From Thalassotalea euphylliae (lineage in GTDB: Bacteria > Pseudomonadota > Gammaproteobacteria > Enterobacterales > Alteromonadaceae), in NCBI RefSeq assembly GCF_003390335.1, contig NZ_QUOU01000001.1, positions 1 through 64,000 on the forward strand: a DNA stretch of 64,000 bases, in the 5' to 3' direction. The position numbers and the translations under genes are program-made. A model generated the notes under the pieces. That model saw only the letters and a program-made list of their open reading frames with translations. It was not told where the DNA came from and did no database searches. Below are positions 1 to 9,171 of this stretch, one piece after another. The stretch's first letter is position 1. Every line of letters starts with the position of its first letter.

Positions 1-936
1 GTCGCTGATAATCCGGGGTCAGCTTACAATCCCTTGTTTATTTACGGTGGCACAGGTCTAGGTAAAACTCACTTACTACATGCTGTGGGCAATGGCATTT
101 TACTCAATGATCCTAAAGCGAAAATCGCCTACATGCACTCAGAGCGCTTTGTCCAAGATATGGTCAAAGCGCTGCAAAATAATGCGATAGAAAAGTTCAA
201 ACAATACTATCGATCAGTCGATGCGCTGTTGATCGATGATATTCAGTTTTTTGCCAACAAAGAGCGTACACAAGAGGAGTTTTTCCACACCTTTAATGCG
301 TTACTGGAAGGCAACCAACAGATCATTCTGACCAGTGATCGTTATCCAAAAGAGATCGAAGGGGTAGAGGATCGTCTGAAATCTCGTTTTGGCTGGGGCT
401 TAACACTTGCGATCGAGCCACCAGAACTGGAAACGCGTGTGGCAATTTTGAAGCGCAAAGCACAAGAAAGCCAAATCAATTTAGCGGATGAAGTCGCGTT
501 TTTTATTGCTAAACGTTTGCGCTCAAATGTGAGAGAATTAGAGGGTGCGTTAAACCGAGTTATTGCTAATGCAAACTTCACCGGACGACCAATTACGATT
601 GACTTTGTTCGTGAAGCGCTACGTGATTTATTAGCCTTGCAAGACAAGCTTGTCACGATTGATAATATTCAAAAAACAGTTGCTGAATATTACAAAATTA
701 AAGTGGCGGACTTATTGTCAAAACGACGTAGTCGCTCTGTTGCTAGACCTAGACAAATTGCAATGGCATTATCTAAGGAGTTAACCAATCACAGCTTACC
801 TGAGATTGGTGACGCCTTTGGTGGACGTGATCATACAACGGTTTTACATGCTTGCCGCAAGGTGAAAGACTTGCGCGAAGAAACGCACGACATTAAAGAA
901 GATTATTCAAACTTAATAAGAACACTGTCTTCCTAA
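1..936 (+). CDS. dnaA: Chromosomal replication initiator DnaA (3' part, 5' end outside window)
   Basis: DnaA binds origin DnaA boxes and, in its ATP form, opens the origin for helicase loading. The reading frame is open from the first base, so the gene starts upstream of the window; about 311 C-terminal residues are present, against roughly 450-470 for the family. Visible are the AAA+ Walker A motif GGTGLGKTHL close to the window start, Walker B LLIDDIQFF, the sensor region LTSDRYPKEI, and the domain IV DNA-binding signature GGRDHTTVLHACRKV near the C-terminus. Domains I and II are missing because of the window edge. It is followed by dnaN after 27 bases, the usual dnaA-dnaN-recF-gyrB order, which places the origin just upstream. 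Confidence 0.98.
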   Translation, partial: VADNPGSAYNPLFIYGGTGLGKTHLLHAVGNGILLNDPKAKIAYMHSERFVQDMVKALQNNAIEKFKQYYRSVDALLIDDIQFFANKERTQEEFFHTFNALLEGNQQIILTSDRYPKEIEGVEDRLKSRFGWGLTLAIEPPELETRVAILKRKAQESQINLADEVAFFIAKRLRSNVRELEGALNRVIANANFTGRPITIDFVREALRDLLALQDKLVTIDNIQKTVAEYYKIKVADLLSKRRSRSVARPRQIAMALSKELTNHSLPEIGDAFGGRDHTTVLHACRKVKDLREETHDIKEDYSNLIRTLSS

Positions 937-963
937 CGGAATAAAATAAAACAGGTATATAGC

Positions 964-2067
964 ATGAAGTTTTCACTTAATAGGGAATCATTACTTAAAC
1001 CTTTGTTATTGGTATCAGGTGCAGTTGAGCGCAAAAGCACGTTACCTATTTTAAGTAATATCCTTTTTGAGATTAATGATCAGTCGTTAACCTTAACTGC
1101 CACTGACCTAGAGTTAGAAATGGTTGCCGGTACACAGATTGATAACGAAGGCGACAGCGGTAAACTCACGATACCTGCCAAAAAGCTTTTAGATATTTGT
1201 AAAAGCTTACCAGAAGACTCGCAACTCACTTTCGAAGCACAAGATGAAACGGTAATTATCAGTACCGGTCGCAGTCGCTATTCATTGTCTACACTACCGG
1301 CCACAGATTTTCCCAATATTGAAGAATGGAAAGGCGATGTAGAGTTCAGAATTATGAAATCTGAGCTTTTACGTCTGATTGAAAGTACTCATTTTTCTAT
1401 GGCAAATCAAGATGTTAGGTATTATCTAAATGGCATGTCTATTGAAACAGAGGGGACTGAAATTCGCTCTGTTGCTACGGATGGGCATCGTTTAGCTATT
1501 TGTAAAATAGCGAATGAATCTTTAACGCTACCAGCGCGCCAAGTTATTGTGCCGAGAAAAGGTATTTTAGAAATTATTCGTTTGCTTGATCCTGTGGACG
1601 AAGAAATTCAGTTATTTTTAGGCGCTAATCACATTCGAATTATCGATAACGAATATTCATTTACGAGTAAATTAGTCGATGGCCGTTTTCCTGACTATCG
1701 ACGTGTTCTGCCGAGAAACGGTGACAAGGTTTTACAAACCAATAAAGATTTACTTCGCCAAGTGCTATCTCGTGCCTCTATTTTATCGAATGAAAAATTC
1801 AAAGGCGTTCGTTTAAATTTTGCAGCGAATGAATTAAAAATTACGGCGAACAACCCTGAGCAAGAACAAGCGGAAGAAGTTGTAGAAATCAATTTCCCAT
1901 ACGAAGACTTAGAAATCGGTTTTAATGTTAGCTACGTGCTTGACGTACTTAATGCGATTAAAGAACAAGAAGTTAAATTTACCTTAGCGGATGCCAACAG
2001 CAGTGTTGTCATTGAAGGTGGTGAGTCGGGCGAAGCACTTTACGTGGTTATGCCAATGCGTTTGTAA
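964..2067 (+). CDS. dnaN: DNA polymerase III beta subunit (sliding clamp)
   Basis: This is the ring-shaped processivity clamp that tethers DNA polymerase III and other DNA enzymes to the template. The 367-residue protein has the normal bacterial clamp length and begins MKFSLNRESLLKPL. Family landmarks include LPILSNILFEI, the segment TDGHRLAICK and the C-terminal end YVVMPMRL, which in this family contributes to the partner-binding pocket. Its stop codon overlaps the recF start by one base (TAATG), so dnaN and recF are probably translationally coupled in one operon. Confidence 0.98.
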   Translation: MKFSLNRESLLKPLLLVSGAVERKSTLPILSNILFEINDQSLTLTATDLELEMVAGTQIDNEGDSGKLTIPAKKLLDICKSLPEDSQLTFEAQDETVIISTGRSRYSLSTLPATDFPNIEEWKGDVEFRIMKSELLRLIESTHFSMANQDVRYYLNGMSIETEGTEIRSVATDGHRLAICKIANESLTLPARQVIVPRKGILEIIRLLDPVDEEIQLFLGANHIRIIDNEYSFTSKLVDGRFPDYRRVLPRNGDKVLQTNKDLLRQVLSRASILSNEKFKGVRLNFAANELKITANNPEQEQAEEVVEINFPYEDLEIGFNVSYVLDVLNAIKEQEVKFTLADANSSVVIEGGESGEALYVVMPMRL

Positions 2068-3185
2068 TGAGTATAGATTCAGTTTACGTAAACAACTTTC
2101 GTAACTTAGCAGAGCAACGCATACAACTTAATCGCCAGTTAAATTTTATACTTGGTGACAATGGCTCAGGAAAAAGTAGCTTTTTAGAAGCTATTTTTTT
2201 TGTAGGGCATGGTAAATCATTCAGAACAACGAAATCTGAAACGGTTTGCCATTTTGATAAAGAAGAGTTCTTTATCAATGTCAAAGATGAAGAGCAGCTT
2301 AGTTTTGGACTAAGCAAGCATAAAGATAATGTCAGCTTTTTAATTAAGAAGCAGGGAAATAGAATCAACAAGCTTTCTGAGCTTGCTGACCATTTTGCTG
2401 TTCAGATAGTGACACCAGAAAGTTTTAAATTATTTTTTGGTGGCGCTAAAGAGCGAAGACGGTTTTTGGATTTAGGATTGTTTCACGTGGAACATAAGTT
2501 TGGCTCTGCGTGGAAAGTATTTTCTAAAATACTTAAACATCGAAATGCTTGTATAAAGAACCGATTAGATAACCAACATTTCGCTTACTGGACGAACGAA
2601 TTTGTAAATGCCTCGCTCGCACTTTCAGAGCTTAGGCAAAATTACAGTAACCAACTAGCAACAGAGTTATCTACTTGGCTAAGTGTATTAATGCCAGAGT
2701 TAGCTTCGGACATTCAATTAAGTTATTTTCGAGGGTGGGCTGCAAATAAAGAATTAGCAGAGACATTGTTAGCTGCTAAGGAAAAGGAATTTAAACAGGG
2801 GTTTACGGCCGCAGGTGCACACAAATTTGATATTAAGTTTTTAGTGTCAGGTAAACCTATTGAGCTCAAGTTGTCTCGCGGTCAACAAAAGTTGTTTTTA
2901 GTTGCATTAACTTTCGCTCAAATGAAACTGATAGAGCAAGTTAAACAAGTAAAAGCAATTTTGCTTATCGATGATATCGGTGCGGAATTAGATGTAGACT
3001 CTCGCAGTCGATTTTATCAAGCATTGAAACTATTAAATTGTCAGGTTGCGATATCTGCGATAGATGTTGCAGCAATTCAACCCTTGCTAGACAAGCTTGA
3101 ACACGACAAACTGAATCAACAAGAAAACTACACTATGTTTCACGTGGAACATGGCAAAATTTCAAGAATAGAAGAAATAGGCTAA
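2067..3185 (+). CDS. recF: DNA replication and repair protein RecF
   Basis: RecF is an SMC/ABC-like ATPase that works with RecO and RecR to load RecA at single-stranded gaps. The 372-residue protein has Walker A GDNGSGKSSFLEAI near residue 30, the ABC signature region LSRGQQKLFLVAL near residue 272, and Walker B AILLIDDIGAELD near residue 300. It overlaps dnaN by one base and ends 5 bases before gyrB. The gene is unusual in carrying two copies of a 16-bp parS palindrome in the same reading frame, both encoding the peptide FHVEH, one in the middle and one in the C-terminal tail. Base composition here is AT-richer than in gyrB. Confidence 0.97.
   Translation: MSIDSVYVNNFRNLAEQRIQLNRQLNFILGDNGSGKSSFLEAIFFVGHGKSFRTTKSETVCHFDKEEFFINVKDEEQLSFGLSKHKDNVSFLIKKQGNRINKLSELADHFAVQIVTPESFKLFFGGAKERRRFLDLGLFHVEHKFGSAWKVFSKILKHRNACIKNRLDNQHFAYWTNEFVNASLALSELRQNYSNQLATELSTWLSVLMPELASDIQLSYFRGWAANKELAETLLAAKEKEFKQGFTAAGAHKFDIKFLVSGKPIELKLSRGQQKLFLVALTFAQMKLIEQVKQVKAILLIDDIGAELDVDSRSRFYQALKLLNCQVAISAIDVAAIQPLLDKLEHDKLNQQENYTMFHVEHGKISRIEEIG
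2479..2494 (+). other. parS: parS centromere site 1 (inside recF)
   Basis: The 16 bases TGTTTCACGTGGAACA are the exact reverse complement of the classical bacterial parS sequence TGTTCCACGTGAAACA recognised by ParB (Spo0J). The site lies in recF codons for FHVE(H), close to the replication origin as parS sites usually are. ParB binding itself is inferred. Confidence 0.88.
3136..3151 (+). other. parS: parS centromere site 2 (inside recF 3' end)
   Basis: This is a second, identical TGTTTCACGTGGAACA palindrome 657 bases downstream of the first and in the same reading frame, again encoding FHVEH. It sits in the poorly conserved C-terminal tail of RecF, so the DNA site rather than the protein is the more likely object of selection. 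Confidence 0.88.
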
Positions 3186-3190
3186 ACGCT

Positions 3191-5626
3191 ATGACAGTAG
3201 AAAACGATTATGGTTCGGACAGTATTAAAGTCCTAAAAGGGCTTGATGCTGTTCGTAAAAGACCTGGTATGTACATCGGTGATACAGATGATGGTACAGG
3301 TTTACACCACATGGTATTTGAGGTTTTAGATAACTCTATTGATGAAGCGTTGGCAGGGCACTGTAACGATATTATCGTTACCATTCATTTAGATGGTTCA
3401 GTGTCTGTTAGGGATGATGGTCGTGGTATTCCAACCGATATCCACCCAGAAGAAGGCGTTTCAGCAGCAGAAGTTATTATGACAGTACTTCATGCTGGTG
3501 GTAAATTTGGTGGTGAAGACTCTGGTTATAAAGTCTCGGGTGGCCTTCATGGTGTAGGTGTTTCGGTAGTAAACGCCCTGAGCGATAAGTTGATGTTAAC
3601 GATTCGTCGTGCTGGCAAAGTACACGAGCAGGAATACCACTTAGGTGAACCACAAGCGCCTCTTGCCGTGGTCGGTGAAACTGAGTCAACAGGTACTGAA
3701 GTACGTTTCTGGCCAAGTGCAGAAATTTTTTCTGATATTGAATTCCACTACGACATCTTACTCAAGCGTATTCGTGAGCTTTCCTTCCTTAACTCTGGCG
3801 TCTCTATTAAATTAATTGATGAGCGAGAAGCTGATAAGAGCGAACACTTCCATTATGAAGGTGGTATTCAAGCGTTCGTCGATTATCTAAATACCAACAA
3901 AACACCGGTAAATGAAGAAATTTTCTATTTCGATTTAGAGCGCGAAGATGGCATTACTGTTGAAGTCGCGATGCAGTGGAATGATGGTTTCCAAGAAAGT
4001 ATTTTCTGTTTTACCAACAACATCCCACAACGCGATGGTGGAACTCACTTGAGTGGCTTTAGAGCAGCACTCACTCGTACGCTTAACAGCTACATGGTGA
4101 AAGAAGGGCTAAACAAAACCAAAAAAGGTGAGACCAATACCTCTGGTGATGATGCACGTGAAGGCTTAACTGCGGTTATTTCAGTGAAAGTACCTGATCC
4201 TAAATTTTCGTCTCAAACGAAAGATAAGCTAGTGTCATCTGAAGTGAAAACGGCAGTTGAACAAGCCATGGGTGAGAAGCTAGGTGATTACTTATTAGAA
4301 AACCCAGGTACTGCTAAAACCATTATCATGAAGATTATCGATGCTGCTCGTGCGCGTGAAGCGGCACGTAAAGCACGTGAAATGACACGCCGTAAAGGTG
4401 CGTTAGATATCGCCGGTTTACCAGGTAAATTAGCTGACTGTCAGGAAAAAGATCCGGCACTGTCTGAACTATACATAGTGGAGGGTGACTCTGCGGGTGG
4501 TTCAGCGAAGCAAGGTCGTAATCGTAAAAACCAAGCAATATTGCCTTTGAAAGGTAAGATTCTAAACGTTGAAAAGGCTCGCTTTGACAAGATGATTTCA
4601 TCTGCCGAAGTAGGCACGTTAATCACAGCGTTAGGTACAGGTATTGGTCGCGACGAATACGACCCAGAGAAGCTACGTTACCACAGTATCATTATCATGA
4701 CCGATGCGGATGTTGATGGTTCACACATTCGTACTTTGTTGCTGACGTTCTTCTACCGTCAAATGCCAGAAATTATGGAGCGTGGTCACGTATACATTGC
4801 TCAACCTCCACTGTATAAAGTGAAAAAAGGTAAGCAAGAGCGTTATATCAAAGATGATGAAGCACTAACTGAATACTTGACCACACTCGCGCTTGAGAAT
4901 GCTGAAATTCATGTGAATGAATCAGCACCAGCAATTTCTGAAATTGCGCTTGAGCAGTTGGTCAATCAGTACCGTGCAACCATGGAAACTATCTCTAGAA
5001 TCTCGCGTCAGATCCCGCAAGATATCCTTGAGAAAATGATTTACAGCAACAGGGTAGCGGTTGAAGACTTTGCTGAGCAAACCAAAGTTGAAGCATGGGC
5101 AGCAAACTTAATTGAGCTGCTTGAAAACCAAGAAGGTAATGGTTCAATTTACTCAGTTGACGTGAAGCACGATGCTGAGCGTAATATTTACCACCCTGTG
5201 TTTAATGTTCGTCAACACGGCATAGACAAGCAATACAGCTGTAGCTATGACTTTATCCACTCGAAAGAGTTTGCAGCGATTATGAAGCTTAACAGCGCGA
5301 TTAATGGCTTAATGGAAGACGGTGCCTTTGTTAAGCGCGGTGAGAAAGTGAAGCCTGTGTCTTCTTTTGAAGAAGCCTTAAATTGGCTAATGGCAGAGTC
5401 GAAGCGTGGCCAATACATTCAACGTTACAAAGGTCTAGGTGAGATGAACCCAGATCAACTTTGGGAAACAACCATGGACCCAGAAACACGTCGAATGTTA
5501 AAAGTAACCATTGAAGATGCAATCGCCGCAGACCAACTGTTTAATACTTTAATGGGTGATCATGTTGAACCGCGTCGTAACTTTATTGAAGATAATGCGC
5601 TTAAGGTTTCCAACTTAGACGTCTAG
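3191..5626 (+). CDS. gyrB: DNA gyrase subunit B
   Basis: GyrB is the ATPase subunit of DNA gyrase, which introduces negative supercoils. The 811-residue product begins TVENDYGSDSIKVLKGLDAV. It contains the GHKL ATP-binding elements DNSIDEALAG, DDGRGIP and GLHGVGVSVVNALS, the TOPRIM motifs YIVEGDSAGGSAKQGR and IIIMTDADVDGSHIRTLLL, and the C-terminal QRYKGLGEMNPDQLWETT. The length, slightly above 800, matches the proteobacterial form with the extra insert before the C-terminus. It starts 5 bases after recF and ends the dnaA-dnaN-recF-gyrB cluster; a terminator follows about 70 bases later. Confidence 0.99.
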   Translation: MTVENDYGSDSIKVLKGLDAVRKRPGMYIGDTDDGTGLHHMVFEVLDNSIDEALAGHCNDIIVTIHLDGSVSVRDDGRGIPTDIHPEEGVSAAEVIMTVLHAGGKFGGEDSGYKVSGGLHGVGVSVVNALSDKLMLTIRRAGKVHEQEYHLGEPQAPLAVVGETESTGTEVRFWPSAEIFSDIEFHYDILLKRIRELSFLNSGVSIKLIDEREADKSEHFHYEGGIQAFVDYLNTNKTPVNEEIFYFDLEREDGITVEVAMQWNDGFQESIFCFTNNIPQRDGGTHLSGFRAALTRTLNSYMVKEGLNKTKKGETNTSGDDAREGLTAVISVKVPDPKFSSQTKDKLVSSEVKTAVEQAMGEKLGDYLLENPGTAKTIIMKIIDAARAREAARKAREMTRRKGALDIAGLPGKLADCQEKDPALSELYIVEGDSAGGSAKQGRNRKNQAILPLKGKILNVEKARFDKMISSAEVGTLITALGTGIGRDEYDPEKLRYHSIIIMTDADVDGSHIRTLLLTFFYRQMPEIMERGHVYIAQPPLYKVKKGKQERYIKDDEALTEYLTTLALENAEIHVNESAPAISEIALEQLVNQYRATMETISRISRQIPQDILEKMIYSNRVAVEDFAEQTKVEAWAANLIELLENQEGNGSIYSVDVKHDAERNIYHPVFNVRQHGIDKQYSCSYDFIHSKEFAAIMKLNSAINGLMEDGAFVKRGEKVKPVSSFEEALNWLMAESKRGQYIQRYKGLGEMNPDQLWETTMDPETRRMLKVTIEDAIAADQLFNTLMGDHVEPRRNFIEDNALKVSNLDV

Positions 5627-5693
5627 TATTTAAGTTACTTGTGGGAACTTATCATTCAAAATTAACGCTCTTACAATTTTAATAAGCTACTAG

Positions 5694-5727
5694 AAAGCCA
5701 TTTACATTATCGTAGATGGCTTTTTTG
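5694..5727 (+). terminator. Rho-independent terminator after gyrB
   Basis: A 10-bp stem AGCCATTTAC / GTAGATGGCT (one G-T pair) is followed by a run of T residues. It is placed correctly to end the dnaA-gyrB transcript. Confidence 0.85.
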
Positions 5728-5883
5728 TATCGACTTTCATCCAGAGTGACATCCACACCTCACTGAATAACCAGTCGATAAATCGTTAAATTCACGGTAT
5801 ATTACCAATATAAGTTTGTCACTTTGTTATCTGTTATCGGCTGACACTTCTCGAGTACATGGTATTTTTATAGGGAAATTCAA

Positions 5884-8313
5884 ATGAATCTCAAGGTCTC
5901 TTCGTTCGCTTTTATTTCGTTGCTCATCGCTGGCTGCGGTGGCGGTGGTTCTAGTCAAAACGCTACATCGCCCCAACCACCGATCTCTCAACAGGGGGCT
6001 CCTTTGTATACGGGGTTACAATCTAAAGTAGATATTTCCGCAGCCAATGCCGAATCAATCGTTGAGCTACTGATTGACGATTTGCTCTCTGCAGGCTTAG
6101 ATACGGCCTCTTCTGACGGCCAATCCTCGGTGCAAGGTGATCAACTTGTCGGCGGCTGTGGTGGCTCAGCTACCTTTAGCGACAACCGCAACTCAAGTAC
6201 TTTGGTTGGTACGCTGGCCTTAGATTTTTCGTCTTATGACGATTGCTCTGGTACTTTACTCGACGGCAAGATCACCTTTAAAGTCGAGCAGTGGGACTTT
6301 TTCCGCGATGACTTAAGTCGTGGTAGCATTGAATTTATCAATGCCAGTCTGAGCGATGCGGAAATTGACCTACGACTGCAAGGAGAGCTCAGTTATCAGT
6401 ATGACGAAGACGTCGCCCTAGAGGTATTTAGTACTTCATCGCTTGAAATCCTAGATAACCAAGCGAGTAAACAGTACTGGTTTGAAAATTACTCGCAAAC
6501 CACTAAGTACCAAGATCGCCGTTTACTGACCAATGAAATAGGGCTGTCCTTGCAAGGGCGCTTGTATGTGTCAGATCTGGGCTATGTTGATATTGATAGC
6601 AACACCGATTTAGTGTGTGTGTCGCCTAACCAAAATGATTGCACCACAGATGTTGTTGGGGTTGGTAAGATCACCCTGTCCGGCAATCAGGATTCCAGCG
6701 CGTCCTTCTCCTTCTTAAAGCACGATCACGATGATTATGGCTCTATCCTCTATCTGAAGGTGGATGAAACCGGTGGTGACTCCATCGATAGTGAGGCACT
6801 TATTCATCTTGGTGAGCCAAAAGCCGATTCCGCCCCGTTTGCATTTGCCGGTGAAGATTTTGCGGTGCTTTACAGCGATACCGATCAGGTTAAGGTATCC
6901 GGGTTACTCAGCTTTGATGGCGATGGGGATGCACTGAGTTATCAATGGCGTGTTGAAAATCCCTTTTCTATCTCCTGCCAGCCCGCCTTGCGATTTAATG
7001 GCAACGATTTTGATACGCAACTTATCGATGCGGAGTCTGCCACGGCCACAATGATCACTAATACCTATGGTGGCTATTGTCTGCAACTTAGGGTGACCGA
7101 CGAAGATGGCAGGCATGCAACCGATTCTGTTTTTGTCAGCTTCAATGAGCTCAATGCCTTTGACGTTGAACGACAGGAACTAGTGGCGGATGGTCGTTAT
7201 GTTAGGCTTAACTCCATGATAGCATTTGACGCTAATCAGGATGGTCAAAGCGAGTTGTTTTTACATCACCATACCGGCGAGCATGGATATGTATTCAATT
7301 ATGCTGAACAAGGTCAATATGATCACGCTGCCACGAATACTTTCGACTTTAATCTTAGTCGCAGTCGTCATACTTTTGCCGACATCGATGCCGATGGAAC
7401 AACCGAGTGGTTGTTTTTAGAGGGGCGCGGACTAACATCCATGTTGGTCTCTTATTCCATTTCAGCCACAGGTGAACTGGGCGAACAGGTTGAGCTAACT
7501 GAGGTGCCTAGAGCCGATTTAGAGTGGCCTCGTGTTGCCGATTTTAATGGTGATGGTTTACCAGATATCTTGTTTCATGCTGATAGCGGTGCCGATAAAG
7601 ACGTTCACATAGGACTGCAAACGGAGCAAGGCGAATTTGAATTTGTACTTTTCGATATTAATGTGGCGATTGAAAAGCCTACTACCCATGCCATTTCTGG
7701 TTATACCTTGGGAGATATAGATGGGGACAGTACGGCAGAGTTTTTGACACTGGCTCGCAATGGATTTAGCGGTGATCTATTTTTACAAGTGTATAACCTG
7801 GAAGGGCAAAATTTTGTTTTGTTCGATGAAATCCAAGTTGATGATGATTGCAACGTCACTGATACCCGCCGGTGCGACGTACACAACTTCGCCGTTGAGG
7901 ATCTAGATGCAGACGGCCAAGGGGAAATTGTCTTTGCTCTTGGCGGTTGGCGCCATGGTCATGAGTTGTTCGTGTATCAACAGTCGGATCAAGGTTTGAA
8001 TGGTACGTCGTCGCTGATGCTGGATACCTTGGACAGAAATAGCCCTTTTTTCAATTCGGAAGTTCAAGAAGATCGTCCTGCCCGTTTTGCTGATTTCAAT
8101 AGTGATGGCCGCAAGGATATGCTGATCAATGTGAATTTTGATTATTCACTGCTGGTCTTTCAAGAAGCCAACGGCACTTTTGCTGCTTCAGTGAGGGTCC
8201 CTTACGTTTCTCAAGACGCCTTGATTGAGGACATTAATGCCGATGGCCGCCCTGATGTGGTCATGAGCAATGGACGCGAGTTATTGATACAGCAGAATGT
8301 ATTGACCGACTAA
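5884..8313 (+). CDS. Outer-membrane-type lipoprotein with seven FG-GAP/VCBS-like repeats
   Basis: The function is not recognised. The 809-residue product starts with a lipoprotein signal peptide and lipobox IAGC (Cys18), then a Gly/Ser linker GGGGSS. Residues 20-310 match nothing I know. A PKD/cadherin-like segment lies near residues 320-420 (FAGEDF..., LSFDGDGDALSYQW). Seven calcium-loop repeats of the FG-GAP/VCBS type follow at about residues 446, 497, 550, 608, 669, 734 and 780, for example VADFNGDGLPDILF and FADFNSDGRKDMLI. Seven repeats fit a complete seven-bladed integrin-like propeller exposed at the surface, so an adhesive or ligand-binding role is a plausible inference. It stands alone between two terminators, separating gyrB from the glyQS region. 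Confidence 0.85.
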   Translation: MNLKVSSFAFISLLIAGCGGGGSSQNATSPQPPISQQGAPLYTGLQSKVDISAANAESIVELLIDDLLSAGLDTASSDGQSSVQGDQLVGGCGGSATFSDNRNSSTLVGTLALDFSSYDDCSGTLLDGKITFKVEQWDFFRDDLSRGSIEFINASLSDAEIDLRLQGELSYQYDEDVALEVFSTSSLEILDNQASKQYWFENYSQTTKYQDRRLLTNEIGLSLQGRLYVSDLGYVDIDSNTDLVCVSPNQNDCTTDVVGVGKITLSGNQDSSASFSFLKHDHDDYGSILYLKVDETGGDSIDSEALIHLGEPKADSAPFAFAGEDFAVLYSDTDQVKVSGLLSFDGDGDALSYQWRVENPFSISCQPALRFNGNDFDTQLIDAESATATMITNTYGGYCLQLRVTDEDGRHATDSVFVSFNELNAFDVERQELVADGRYVRLNSMIAFDANQDGQSELFLHHHTGEHGYVFNYAEQGQYDHAATNTFDFNLSRSRHTFADIDADGTTEWLFLEGRGLTSMLVSYSISATGELGEQVELTEVPRADLEWPRVADFNGDGLPDILFHADSGADKDVHIGLQTEQGEFEFVLFDINVAIEKPTTHAISGYTLGDIDGDSTAEFLTLARNGFSGDLFLQVYNLEGQNFVLFDEIQVDDDCNVTDTRRCDVHNFAVEDLDADGQGEIVFALGGWRHGHELFVYQQSDQGLNGTSSLMLDTLDRNSPFFNSEVQEDRPARFADFNSDGRKDMLINVNFDYSLLVFQEANGTFAASVRVPYVSQDALIEDINADGRPDVVMSNGRELLIQQNVLTD

Positions 8314-8343
8314 GGGCAATTCAAAGAAATGCACTAATAAATG

Positions 8344-8390
8344 AAAAGGCCATTTAGCTACTGACTTGCTAAGTGGCCTTTTTCTTTTTC
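8344..8390 (+). terminator. Rho-independent terminator after the FG-GAP lipoprotein
   Basis: The stem AAAGGCCATTTAGC / GCTAAGTGGCCTTT has a short loop and ends in TTTTTCTTTTTC. It terminates the preceding lipoprotein gene. Confidence 0.85.
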
Positions 8391-8392
8391 AA

Positions 8393-8465
8393 TCCATATG
8401 GTTGATAGAGAGATAAAAGACAAGTATAGGCAATATAGCTAAATAAGTTGTCCATATGGTCAATA
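8393..8465. repeat. Two direct copies of TCCATATGGTYRATA
   Basis: TCCATATGGTTGATA (8393-8407) and TCCATATGGTCAATA (8451-8465) share a palindromic CCATATGG core and lie 58 bases apart, upstream of the SnoaL-like gene. They could be operator half-sites; no known regulator is assigned. Confidence 0.4.
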
Positions 8466-8568
8466 TAATACTAACTAATAGTAGTATGCGTTTATTAGCA
8501 TTGTTCGTTATAAACGCTCATGCTAGCCTAGTTACAGACATTACAATCTGTTGCTAAGGGAAATCACA

Positions 8569-9093
8569 GTGTCAAAACAAAAAACTAATCGTCGCTTATA
8601 TGCCATCACGTTAATGCTAGCCGCACTTGTCTTACCTAAATGGGCGTTAGCGGGGGAGCCTGAAAAGGAAGTGGTAAAGCAAGATATTCCTGCATTACTG
8701 AAAGCTTATGGTAAAACGTGGGCAGAGCAGGATGTTGAAGCTGCGGTAGCACTTCACACTGAAGATACAGTATTTCGTATTATGGTTGCTGGTGTTAAGC
8801 CTGCAAAAGGTAAAGCGGAACTGCGTGAATTGTTAACGGCAATTTTCACGTCAATGCCGAATTACGCTTCTACCCCGAAAAAAGTCATCATAGGTGATAA
8901 CTATGGGGTGTTTGAATATGACATGCATATCGAGGCTAACTTAGTGCCACAAGTAGGCCCTCATGTCTTTAAACCATCAGATAAGGCGTATTCTATTCCT
9001 GCCGCTGATATCATCATTTTCGAAAATGGATTGGTTAAAGAGAAGGTGACTTACTTGGATATTGAAACGGTTCGTGCCAATCAAAAACACTAG
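8569..9093 (+). CDS. Secreted SnoaL-like / DUF4440-type protein
   Basis: This is a predicted 174-residue exported protein of the NTF2-like fold group (SnoaL/DUF4440/SgcJ-like), deduced from the pattern ALLKAYGKTWAEQDVEAAVALHTEDTVF followed by a long basic/aromatic beta region; the pattern is given here in two parts because the first half, LLKAYGKTWAEQDVEA, is the diagnostic helix. I chose the GTG at 8569 because AAGGGA stands 7 bases upstream; an in-frame TTG at 8551 has no such site. The N-terminus has basic residues, then a hydrophobic stretch ending in WALAG, typical of a Sec signal peptide. Substrate and role are unknown. The gene is monocistronic, with a terminator 50 bases after its stop. 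Confidence 0.75.
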   Translation: MSKQKTNRRLYAITLMLAALVLPKWALAGEPEKEVVKQDIPALLKAYGKTWAEQDVEAAVALHTEDTVFRIMVAGVKPAKGKAELRELLTAIFTSMPNYASTPKKVIIGDNYGVFEYDMHIEANLVPQVGPHVFKPSDKAYSIPAADIIIFENGLVKEKVTYLDIETVRANQKH

Positions 9094-9143
9094 GCCACTA
9101 AAAATACAGAGCGACTAAATAATCGTATTTAGCATATAGAATA

Positions 9144-9171
9144 AAGCCCCACTGTGTAGTGGGGCTTTTTA
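9144..9171 (+). terminator. Rho-independent terminator after the SnoaL-like gene
   Basis: AAAGCCCCACT / AGTGGGGCTTTTT forms a strong GC-rich hairpin with a T-run. Confidence 0.9.

Noticed and set aside
4150..4390. CACGTGAA matches in gyrB, and others in ilvE and 23S, as further parS sites
   Set aside because: They match only the central 8 bases; the flanking TGTT/AACA arms required by ParB are missing.
5250..5265. DnaA-box-like TTATCCACT in gyrB, and TTATCCACC in hemF
   Set aside because: They are single, imperfect copies inside coding sequence without clustering or an A/T-rich unwinding element; the origin should lie upstream of dnaA, outside the window.
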